Positions 1 through 6,238 of a DNA stretch of 6,823 nt are shown here, piece after piece (positions within the stretch are counted from its first letter, which is position 1; every line of letters starts with the position of its first letter). The position numbers and the translations under genes are program-made. The notes below the pieces were generated by a model, which was given only the letters and a program-made list of their open reading frames with translations, searched no databases and was not told the DNA's origin. The DNA comes from Euryarchaeota archaeon TMED117 (lineage in GTDB: Archaea; Thermoplasmatota; Poseidoniia; Poseidoniales; Poseidoniaceae): the NCBI GenBank assembly GCA_002171315.2, contig NHFS02000026.1, positions 2,891 through 9,713 on the forward strand, written 5' to 3'.

Positions 1-855
1 TTGACAGAGCAAGGAGACAATCCACTTTCTGTTGAAGACGTAATGAATGAATTTCAAGAGTTAGGAATTACAGAAAATTCAGAAATCGATTATCGGGAAC
101 TCGCTAAACATTTGGTTGGTTCGGGAAATGCCACAGTACCAGCCCAAGTGAAACCCGAGGTCACCATTCGTGATGCAGAAATTCTCGATGGCCGGCTTAG
201 TGGTCACGCTTACGCGCACCCAAAACTTGGCGAAGGCCCAATTAGAAGTAGCGATATTGTTGCAATTAACTACGACGAGCGAGCGACAGCACATGTCGAA
301 ACTAGAAACACGCTTTATGTCGTTGGACCAACGGGTTGGAAGGAGATACCACCTGATCACCCATTTAATGATAAAAATAACCAGTTTTACACAGTCCAAG
401 GCGCTGGAACATCGAAATGTAACGGCACATATCTTCCCGCTACTGAGTTTGACGGCGTTCTCAGTTACATTAACGGAGACGTCTTGCTCCTTAGGTGGAA
501 AATGGGCAATGGAGATCAATGGTGGTATTTTGCCGACCGCAACAGTCTTGATAGCAAACGAGGAGACTATTATCGAGTCAGATCATCTTCCGATACTCCG
601 CCAAGTACAGGATGGGTAAGCGACGATCAAACTGAAGGTGCGGAGCCGTATCCAACTGTGGGCATGACTGGAAACCAAACGGCTAACAATTCATTGTTCG
701 CCGGCCAACAAGTAAAGGTTGAATGGAACGGAAGTTGGTGGGATGCTCTAGTAAGAGAAATTGATGGGGAAAAATATCTCATTCACTATGTCGGGTTTGA
801 TTCTAGTTGGGACGAATGGGTTCATTCGAATCGAATCAAAACCACATCTTCATGA
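1..855 (+). CDS. Multi-module protein with C-terminal chromo-barrel/Tudor-knot-like domain (5' end possibly incomplete)
   Basis: Frame 1 is open from the first base (TTG, a possible start) to TGA at 853-855, giving 284 residues; the gene may begin upstream of the window. Residues 11-39 form a short helical stretch faintly like a degenerate EF-hand (I29 and E33 fit loop positions 8 and 12, but the acidic ligands are missing). Residues 52-109 look like a small beta module (GRLSGHAYAHPKLG, later ETRNTLYVVG). Residues 128-205 form a second module with landmarks VQGAGT, NGTYLP, WWYFAD, YYRV and PPSTGW. After a linker, residues 235-280 match the chromo-barrel/Tudor-knot pattern, with aromatics W242, W246, W247, Y259, Y263, F266, W270 and W273 and the signature YLIHYVGFDSSWDEWV. 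In eukaryotes such folds read histone methyl-lysine or bind nucleic acid; the ligand here is unknown. No signal peptide or membrane segment is seen, so it is probably cytoplasmic. The C-terminal fold call is fairly strong, while function is not assigned. Confidence 0.85.
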   Translation: MTEQGDNPLSVEDVMNEFQELGITENSEIDYRELAKHLVGSGNATVPAQVKPEVTIRDAEILDGRLSGHAYAHPKLGEGPIRSSDIVAINYDERATAHVETRNTLYVVGPTGWKEIPPDHPFNDKNNQFYTVQGAGTSKCNGTYLPATEFDGVLSYINGDVLLLRWKMGNGDQWWYFADRNSLDSKRGDYYRVRSSSDTPPSTGWVSDDQTEGAEPYPTVGMTGNQTANNSLFAGQQVKVEWNGSWWDALVREIDGEKYLIHYVGFDSSWDEWVHSNRIKTTSS

Positions 856-1605
856 ATTAATTAGGATGTCAAATTCATCTTGATTTTCCTTTTGTTTTAG
901 TTTCTCTAAACAAGGCTTCATCCAATATCTCCACCCGAGGCAAGCAAATATGATTGCAGTTGCAACATCCCAAATGTAATGCTGCTTAATGATCATTGTC
1001 GATGCAACTAAGAGAAGCCAACAAATCAACAATGCTGAATGAAGTACCTTCGTTCGAGTCGAATCAGGAGGGAACCAATACCGTAAAACAAAGACAACTT
1101 GCATACTCTGAACAATGTGAAGGGAAGGCCAAGAATTCCACGGAGTATCGATACCATGCATCATTACGAACAAAGGCTCCCAAACAGTTCCTTCCGTATC
1201 CACGACGAGATGACGCAAATCGATTTCAACTGGGAGAAGGAGGAAAATAACGAAAACAATCCAACAAGAAATTAACATCATTTGATGAAAAATGACGTTC
1301 TGCCTCAACATAATTTCATTTCTACAACCCAGCCATGCAGATATGGGGTAATAGAGGTACAGCGTTAGATAGGGGACAATCATCCATGGCCAGAAAACCA
1401 TATCGAGGTCGTATTGGGTTGATGGATCAAATGCTGCCCAATCTCTCATCGATGTTAGACGGTTGATTATTGAATAAGGAATTGCATTGAGAAGAATAAA
1501 CGTCCCAATAATGGCATATGAGATCCGTCGGCCATTCAAGGTTGAACGCTTCTTCCAGTGAGAGCGCCAAATTCTCCAAGGTCGCGACCCCCATGTCATG
1601 GACAT
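850..1605 (-). CDS. PAP2-superfamily membrane phosphatase/phosphotransferase, Aur1/Ipt1-like
   Basis: This is a 251-residue integral membrane protein. An N-terminal basic, Trp-rich stretch (residues 5-27) is followed by hydrophobic segments at about 29-48, 69-90, 105-126, 164-178, 187-206 and 211-226, then a charged cytosolic-looking tail. Two of the three PAP2 signature blocks are clear: PSLH at 160-163 (H163) and S202-T203-x5-H209-x3-D213 (STMIIKQHYIWD), which supply the usual catalytic histidines and aspartate. The classical first block KxxxxxxRP is not evident, and threonine replaces arginine in the SR block. Both traits are familiar from Aur1/Ipt1-like and related bacterial PAP2 proteins. 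It probably hydrolyses or transfers a lipid phosphate or phospho-headgroup at the membrane, but the substrate cannot be read from sequence. The ATG at 1605 has no Shine-Dalgarno motif, and a TATA-like element sits about 30 nt upstream, which fits leaderless expression. The gene is 51 nt downstream of the hydro-lyase on the same strand, so readthrough is also possible. Confidence 0.85.
   Translation of the reverse strand: MSMTWGSRPWRIWRSHWKKRSTLNGRRISYAIIGTFILLNAIPYSIINRLTSMRDWAAFDPSTQYDLDMVFWPWMIVPYLTLYLYYPISAWLGCRNEIMLRQNVIFHQMMLISCWIVFVIFLLLPVEIDLRHLVVDTEGTVWEPLFVMMHGIDTPWNSWPSLHIVQSMQVVFVLRYWFPPDSTRTKVLHSALLICWLLLVASTMIIKQHYIWDVATAIIFACLGWRYWMKPCLEKLKQKENQDEFDILINS
880..906 (+). terminator. 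Candidate archaeal oligo-T terminator for the first gene
   Basis: A run of T-rich blocks (GATTTTCC, TTTTG, TTTTAG, TTTCTC) begins about 25 nt after the TGA at 853-855 on the plus strand. Archaeal RNA polymerase often stops at such U-rich tracts without a hairpin. The tract lies inside the 3' end of the convergent PAP2 gene, where the opposite strand encodes a lysine/glutamine-rich tail (KLKQKENQ). That coding constraint alone could explain the T content, so the call is tentative. Confidence 0.35.
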
Positions 1606-1630
1606 TATTTGTGGTCAAATACCTGAGGCT

Positions 1631-1639
1631 GTAAATATT
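1631..1639 (-). promoter_or_regulatory. Candidate TATA box for the PAP2 gene (leaderless start)
   Basis: On the minus strand the hydro-lyase/PAP2 gap contains AATATTTAC, centred about 30 nt upstream of the PAP2 ATG. Archaeal TATA boxes sit roughly 25-30 nt before the transcription start, so initiation would fall at or very near the start codon. The absence of a Shine-Dalgarno motif agrees. The match is AT-rich but not a perfect consensus. Confidence 0.35.
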
Positions 1640-1656
1640 CTGTATAGAACCAGACA

Positions 1657-3642
1657 TTACAATGCCTGTTCTTTCCAAGAACTAATCTGGCCAGTGAAAG
1701 CACTCATCGCTACCGTTAATGGGCTTGCAAGATACAATTTTCCTGGCCCAGAACGGCCTTGGAAGTTACGATTGATTGCCGAGACAGTCACTTGATCAGG
1801 GGTCATAGAAACACCAGGGCCTGCGCCAATGCAAGCGCCACACCCTGGGTCGATGAGATTGACTCCTACGTCTAGGAAAAGCTGATGCCAACCCTTGGAA
1901 ACTGCAACATCCTTGACAATTCCAGAACCATACTGAATGTAAAATTCAACACCATCCCGAACGGTGAGTCCAGAATCTTTCGCAGCCTGACAGACCTGAG
2001 CATAATAGGCAATGTCGTCAATTTTTCCTGCAGTACAAGAGCCTCCATAGGCGATATCTATTGACACATCACCGAGTTCGTCAACGTATGCACCATTTGT
2101 TGGATCGCTTGGAATTCCTTTGTCAGGATCTCCAGGGTGTGCAACCATAGGACGTATTGAAGAGAGGTCGATATGATGGACTCCTCCATGGTACACAGCG
2201 CCTTCATCGGGTGCAACTGCGCGTTGCCTTTGTTGAATCATGTTCAGATGAGGCATTTGAGTTTCCATCCAATTGAAGAGGATGTCATCTGCTTCACAAA
2301 TACCAGTTCTTGCAGAGCATTCAGTAGCCATGTTGCACAATGTCGCCCGTTCATCTGCTGATAGAGAGGTTAAGCCAGGCCCACCAAATTCCATTGATCG
2401 ATTCAACGTTAGTTCTTTGCGAGCATGATCTGCGAGGATGAAGAGAATGACATCCTTTGCAGTACAGCCTTCGCTTAATGAACCTGAAAGTTCGAAACGA
2501 ATTGATTCCGGAACTTTAACGAATGTAAATCCAGCAGAAACAAGGTTAGCATATTCAGTTGCTCCAACTCCCCAAGTCAATGCATTCGATGCACCGCCCA
2601 TGCAGGTGTGGGAATCTGTAGCTTGGATGAAATCTGACACTTCTATGAATTCTTCGCGGGCGACTTGGTGACAAATTCCCGGAGATACGCCATCAACAGC
2701 AGAGTAATCTCGTACCCCTGTATGCTTTTGGAATTCGTTTTGAAGTCTTCGCAAAGTTTCGACCTTGTCCATAAATGGAACGAATTTTGGATTGTGATGT
2801 GCGTACAAGAGATGATCTTCAAAGACACCGAATTTCTTTGGATTCATGAGTTGGTAATCTTGCCCATATGTTTCTTGCAAGAATGTATGCACTTGGGCTG
2901 TGGTAAATTCATGAGAATATCCTCCCTGGACTTGTGCAATAACAGGGTCATCTGGTTGAACACATGCACCCTCAGGTTGTCCAACAAGGTTGCGGGCTAT
3001 GATTTTCTCAGCCATGGTCATCGGTCGTTGTTCACTGGATAATTCTGGTAAGGAGAGCCGACCCTCCTTCAATCCCTTTGAAAATTCAAACAATCCACCC
3101 GCCTCAAGAATAAGCGCCGTTACATCGTCATATTGCTCAGTGAATTCCTTCAGTTGAAGAGTTTCACCGTTCTGGAGTCGCTGAAGCATCTCATGATTGC
3201 CCATTAATTGTCCAAGATTGATGTTGTTTCTCTCATGAATTGGTGCAAAGGATGCTGCAATTACGATTCGAATACCCGCCCAACGTTCACATTGAGCTGC
3301 GGTTTCCCGACTCGAACCAGTACCTTTTCGTTGACCTGATACGATGACTTCGAACCCACCATCGATCAATGCATTTTCACTGAAAACACGAATCCCATTC
3401 TGCATTAAGCCAGCATATGCATTCTTTGCAATCATTGCAGGGTCATGATCAAAACATACCCAAGCAGGTGTCATCACATCCGTGTTGATGTCGTCAAGGA
3501 GGTCTTCGACATCCAAATCTTCCATACGAAGATTAAGCCCTTCATACAACTGTTTCCGGATAAGATCGAGATCCTTTGTAAGGAACAGGACTCTTTTCCC
3601 AGCCGTTAGAGAAACTTCACTTGCCATCCCTGCCATGCACAT
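1657..3642 (-). CDS. Aconitase/3-isopropylmalate dehydratase-superfamily hydro-lyase, fused with swivel domain first
   Basis: This [4Fe-4S] hydro-lyase of up to 661 residues carries both halves of the family in one chain. The LeuD-like swivel domain comes first, at about residues 45-200: DINTDVMTP (50-59) resembles the small-subunit NIDTD..P motif, GTGSSRETA (107-115) is the substrate-phosphate/carboxylate loop, and IAASFAPIHERNNINLGQL (128-146) is typical. The LeuC-like catalytic part runs from about 207 (PMTMAEKIIARNL) through DHLLYAH, GICHQ and TDSHTCMGGASNALTWG to cluster ligands C536 (GGSCTAGK), C601 and C604 (PGCGAC) and the NRNFQGR motif at 624-630. All three cluster cysteines are present, so it should be active. 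Reversible dehydration/rehydration of a 2- or 3-hydroxy acid is expected; citrate and isopropylmalate are both possible substrates. ATG codons at residues 1, 3 and 6 compete as the start. The first starts at 3642; M3 has a GGGG-type Shine-Dalgarno 6 nt upstream; M6 begins a natural-looking MASEVSL. It diverges from TFB. Confidence 0.93.
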   Translation of the reverse strand: MCMAGMASEVSLTAGKRVLFLTKDLDLIRKQLYEGLNLRMEDLDVEDLLDDINTDVMTPAWVCFDHDPAMIAKNAYAGLMQNGIRVFSENALIDGGFEVIVSGQRKGTGSSRETAAQCERWAGIRIVIAASFAPIHERNNINLGQLMGNHEMLQRLQNGETLQLKEFTEQYDDVTALILEAGGLFEFSKGLKEGRLSLPELSSEQRPMTMAEKIIARNLVGQPEGACVQPDDPVIAQVQGGYSHEFTTAQVHTFLQETYGQDYQLMNPKKFGVFEDHLLYAHHNPKFVPFMDKVETLRRLQNEFQKHTGVRDYSAVDGVSPGICHQVAREEFIEVSDFIQATDSHTCMGGASNALTWGVGATEYANLVSAGFTFVKVPESIRFELSGSLSEGCTAKDVILFILADHARKELTLNRSMEFGGPGLTSLSADERATLCNMATECSARTGICEADDILFNWMETQMPHLNMIQQRQRAVAPDEGAVYHGGVHHIDLSSIRPMVAHPGDPDKGIPSDPTNGAYVDELGDVSIDIAYGGSCTAGKIDDIAYYAQVCQAAKDSGLTVRDGVEFYIQYGSGIVKDVAVSKGWHQLFLDVGVNLIDPGCGACIGAGPGVSMTPDQVTVSAINRNFQGRSGPGKLYLASPLTVAMSAFTGQISSWKEQAL

Positions 3643-3667
3643 CCCCGACTCTTCTCAGAAGGCTTTG

Positions 3668-3677
3668 GTGTTTAACC
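3668..3677 (-). promoter_or_regulatory. Candidate TATA element for the hydro-lyase gene
   Basis: The minus strand reads GGTTAAACAC here, 26-50 nt upstream of the three candidate ATGs. A start of transcription about 25 nt downstream would fall near 3647, giving a leader of only a few nucleotides to the first ATG or about 20 to the third. No better TATA-like sequence is seen on this strand within the divergent gap. The assignment rests on position and base composition only. Confidence 0.3.
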
Positions 3678-3717
3678 AATTCGTTGCATGCGCCTCTAAA
3701 ATCAAAGGCCGCTATAG

Positions 3718-3733
3718 GAAAAGGTTTAAAAAA
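3718..3733 (+). promoter_or_regulatory. BRE/TATA promoter of the TFB gene
   Basis: A purine-rich BRE-like block (GGAAAAGG) is followed directly by TTTAAAAAA. This is a close match to the archaeal core promoter and the best one in the window. Transcription would start near 3752, leaving a leader of about 36 nt before the ATG at 3788, with room for the Shine-Dalgarno site. A second TATA-like run (TTAAAATAA at 3747-3755) could give a shorter leader. Confidence 0.55.
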
Positions 3734-3775
3734 GGCATGCCAATCGTTAAAATAACTGTTTCTAAATCTACATAT

Positions 3776-3782
3776 GAGGTGG
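3776..3782 (+). promoter_or_regulatory. Shine-Dalgarno site that fixes the TFB start
   Basis: GAGGTGG lies 5 nt before the ATG at 3788 and is strongly complementary to the 3' end of 16S rRNA. It selects this ATG over the in-frame upstream ATG at 3737, which lies upstream of the predicted transcription start and has no comparable site. Confidence 0.7.
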
Positions 3783-3787
3783 ATAAC

Positions 3788-4714
3788 ATGGATGATCAGC
3801 AAGTTGAAGATATTGTAAAGTGCCCAGAATGCGGCAGCCGAAGCCTAACGCGAGACGAAACCCGTGGTGAAGTAACCTGTGACGATTGTGGTCTTGTACT
3901 CGAAGACAACGTTATCGATCAAGGTGCAGAATGGCGTGTTTTCTCTCCTGAACAAGGAGACCAAAGAGCACGTACCGGTGCACCGATGACCGTTATGCTC
4001 CACGACAAAGGTCTGTCCACAGATATTGATTGGCAAAACAAGGATTACTCTGGAAAGACCATCAATTCCCGTTACCGTTCCCAATTCTACCGAATGCGTA
4101 AGTGGCAAAAGAGAAGCCGAGTAAGCAATGCAACAGAGCGTAACCTTGCAATGGCACTAGCCGAACTTGATCGTATGGCAAGCCGACTCGAACTTCCTAA
4201 GACAGTTCGAGAAGCAGCAGCAGTCAATTACAAGAAAGCAGTTGACAAGCGACTTATCCGAGGAAGATCAATCGAAGGAGTTGCTGCGGCATCACTCTAC
4301 GCTGCTTGCCGACAATGTGGCGTGCCACGTACTCTCGATGAAATTGGACAAGCTTCACGGACTGGCCGAAAAGAGATTGGTCGAACATACCGTTTCATGG
4401 TTCGTGAATTGAAGATGAAAATCATGCCAACCGGTCCAGAAGATTACATCTCAAGATTCTGTTCCGGACTTGGCCTCGACTCTGAAGTTGAAGCGAAGGC
4501 ATATGAATTGATCAAAGCAGCTCAAGAAAAGGAATTGACGAGTGGCCGTGGACCTACTGGTATTGCAGCATCGATTATTTACATCGCTTCTGTACTATGC
4601 GGTAAGCGTAGAACACAACGTGAAGTCGCTGAAGTCGCAGGCGTTACTGAAGTTACAATTCGTAACCGTTACAAGGAATTGATTCAGAATCTGAACATTG
4701 AACTTGACATCTGA
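3788..4714 (+). CDS. tfb: Transcription initiation factor B (TFB, archaeal TFIIB homologue)
   Basis: This 308-residue protein has the normal length and full domain order of archaeal TFB. An N-terminal zinc ribbon (C12, C15, C31, C34: CPECG...CDDCG) contacts RNA polymerase. Next comes the B-reader/linker region (about 45-110), with the conserved EWRVF and RTGAP. Two cyclin folds follow, at about 114-200 and 210-300. The second ends in a helix-turn-helix (RTQREVAEVAGVTEVTIRNRYKEL) that reads the BRE upstream of TATA. TFB bridges the TBP-bound promoter and RNA polymerase and helps open DNA. No domain is lost or broken. The open frame continues upstream to 3482, across the divergent gap and antisense to the hydro-lyase, but that extension has no TFB character; the Shine-Dalgarno and TATA positions support 3788. 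The HEAT-repeat gene follows after 17 nt and is probably co-transcribed. Whether this is the only TFB of the genome cannot be seen here. Confidence 0.97.
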   Translation: MDDQQVEDIVKCPECGSRSLTRDETRGEVTCDDCGLVLEDNVIDQGAEWRVFSPEQGDQRARTGAPMTVMLHDKGLSTDIDWQNKDYSGKTINSRYRSQFYRMRKWQKRSRVSNATERNLAMALAELDRMASRLELPKTVREAAAVNYKKAVDKRLIRGRSIEGVAAASLYAACRQCGVPRTLDEIGQASRTGRKEIGRTYRFMVRELKMKIMPTGPEDYISRFCSGLGLDSEVEAKAYELIKAAQEKELTSGRGPTGIAASIIYIASVLCGKRRTQREVAEVAGVTEVTIRNRYKELIQNLNIELDI

Positions 4715-4720
4715 TTTGAA

Positions 4721-4725
4721 GAGGT
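4721..4725 (+). promoter_or_regulatory. Shine-Dalgarno site of the HEAT-repeat gene
   Basis: GAGGT sits 6 nt before the ATG at 4732, inside the 17-nt gap after the TFB stop codon. A Shine-Dalgarno site and no room for a separate promoter in this gap point to translation from a shared TFB mRNA. Confidence 0.6.
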
Positions 4726-4731
4726 TTCTCG

Positions 4732-6210
4732 ATGAGTAAGAGTCGGGATATCATTGCGAAAGCCACGTTTGAAGTGGTTGCAACGCAGATGGTTGAAGCA
4801 ATGGAACGTGGGACCCTCAATTGGCCACTTCCAAACCCTCCAATAACAGACCCCGATTTCCCTGTACGAATGCCAGAGCGCGATCAAGATATCATTTCAC
4901 AAGGCCTATCGATGCTTCATGCAGACGTAGGAATGTTCGATCGACATCTTGCAACAATCGTTGATCTGATTGTTCCCCACCGAATGAATCTGAGCGATGA
5001 TCCGTTTGAGATACATCAAAAATGGCTTGCTCGCCGAACCAACGATGTTTCCCAACGAATGTTATTTTGCATTGCAACTGATTGGTTGGCGCAGGCATTC
5101 GATAGGTCCGCCCCGAACACTGATCGTTGGTGGCTTGCAATCGCCCTCATCAACGGACTAGCGACTGTTCCTTATGGTCAACCCATCCATCAGGGTTATC
5201 ATCTCATCGAATCAATTGCTCTCGCCGAACGACCAGGGACATGGCACACTCAACCAGAAGATGGACCTCAAAACTTAGGTTGGAATCCTCATGCAGTTGT
5301 TCCAAGAACGACCTCAGTGGTCGCTCATGATGCAGGTGTTAATGCTGCACGATGGCTTCTCGATCAACTTGAAAACGACGTTCTAGAACGTCGACTACTC
5401 CTAATGGAATGGGTGCGATTACTTTTGGAAAGACCTGCCTTAATTGAGCCACTCGGCTTATTTGAACTTCTAGAAAGAAGAGCTAATGATGAGCATGAGG
5501 AAGTTGCTTCGAAGGTTGTGATGTGTCTTGCTCGACTTGTTGAAAACGATCAGGAGCGCGGCTTAGCAGTCGCACATGTTCTTCATGGAAGAAAGGAATT
5601 ACTCCTTCGACGTTCGATGGCAGATGTTTTGACACGTTTGTTTAGAAGAGTTGGTTGGGATGCAGTCCCGTTTCTTGATTCAATGCTTCAAGATGAAGAT
5701 GAAAGTGTATTGGCCGCTTCATCTGCAACAGTTGGAGATTTGAAATTTTTAGATGAAAATGTATGGGCTGATCGGCTTGTTGAACTCCATTCTCACGAAG
5801 CATCAATCGTTCGAAGAAACATTGTTATCAGCTTGCGAGATTATGTCGAGCGTTTCCCTGAAGATGAACGAAAACTCATCCCATCTCTGTGGAATGATGG
5901 GGATGAAGTCGTTCAAATTCGTCTCCGAGAATTGTTGATGCGAATGGATGAGATCGATCCTAAGCGCTTGTCAAAACACATTCCGTTACTCCGAGAAGAT
6001 CGCTTACAAGCCCTCTGGGATTCACTGGATGCTCGCCGCAGTGAGCGTAGCATGGTTTGGAAACAATGGTTGGCCGGTGAGAGCGAAGTTCCAGAACCGA
6101 TCGAAGTTTTAACCGATACACATGTCAGTTCAGGCGAAGAACCAACGGAGTTACCTAACCTCGATGATGCTCTGGATATGCTTGATGACACCCTAGGATA
6201 TCTCGATTAG
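4732..6210 (+). CDS. HEAT-repeat-like alpha-helical protein, function unknown
   Basis: This 492-residue soluble protein has no signal peptide or membrane segment. Residues 1-180 are mixed helical with Trp- and Pro-containing loops and match nothing I recognise. From about 196 the sequence becomes regularly helical. Roughly five HEAT-like helix pairs of 32-36 residues can be laid out at about 254-288, 289-323, 324-357, 358-391 and 392-422, with DEDE/NDGDE-type turns before VLAAS and VVQIR helices. Such solenoids are protein- or nucleic-acid-binding scaffolds without catalysis. The C-terminus is acidic: after a Glu/Pro/Thr-rich linker (about 449-475), residues 476-492 (NLDDALDMLDDTLGYLD) form a periodic Leu/Asp helix. 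The gene follows TFB by 17 nt with its own Shine-Dalgarno site, so expression is probably coupled to basal transcription factor synthesis. A role with TFB or RNA polymerase is a guess from position alone. I do not recognise a named family. Confidence 0.85.
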   Translation: MSKSRDIIAKATFEVVATQMVEAMERGTLNWPLPNPPITDPDFPVRMPERDQDIISQGLSMLHADVGMFDRHLATIVDLIVPHRMNLSDDPFEIHQKWLARRTNDVSQRMLFCIATDWLAQAFDRSAPNTDRWWLAIALINGLATVPYGQPIHQGYHLIESIALAERPGTWHTQPEDGPQNLGWNPHAVVPRTTSVVAHDAGVNAARWLLDQLENDVLERRLLLMEWVRLLLERPALIEPLGLFELLERRANDEHEEVASKVVMCLARLVENDQERGLAVAHVLHGRKELLLRRSMADVLTRLFRRVGWDAVPFLDSMLQDEDESVLAASSATVGDLKFLDENVWADRLVELHSHEASIVRRNIVISLRDYVERFPEDERKLIPSLWNDGDEVVQIRLRELLMRMDEIDPKRLSKHIPLLREDRLQALWDSLDARRSERSMVWKQWLAGESEVPEPIEVLTDTHVSSGEEPTELPNLDDALDMLDDTLGYLD

Positions 6211-6238
6211 TGTATTCACAATAGTGCGACACCCTCAT

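Noticed and set aside
170..619. 149-codon open frame in frame 2 over the first gene
   Set aside because: No domain-like composition or motif; frame 1 carries clear modular structure across the same bases.
824..831. Palindrome ATTCGAAT near the 3' end of the first gene as a terminator hairpin or operator
   Set aside because: It is only 8 bases, has no loop and no downstream T-run on the minus strand, and is explained as coding sequence for the conserved end of the chromo-barrel domain.
1427..1678. Minus-strand 83-codon frame overlapping the start of the PAP2 gene
   Set aside because: It overlaps the PAP2 5' end and the hydro-lyase 3' end in a different frame and shows no recognisable features; it is an out-of-frame shadow.
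2665..3042. Plus-strand 125-codon frame inside the hydro-lyase gene
   Set aside because: It is antisense to strongly conserved hydro-lyase sequence and has no coherent motif.
3482..3787. In-frame upstream extension of TFB (ATG at 3482 or 3737)
   Set aside because: The extension is antisense to the hydro-lyase and crosses the divergent promoter. Its residues are low-complexity Ser/Arg-rich and unlike TFB, and the Shine-Dalgarno site and TATA box both fit the ATG at 3788.
6211..6238. Terminator between the HEAT-repeat gene and the FN3-like gene
   Set aside because: No T-run or hairpin is visible in the 28-nt gap, so readthrough into the secreted-protein gene remains possible.
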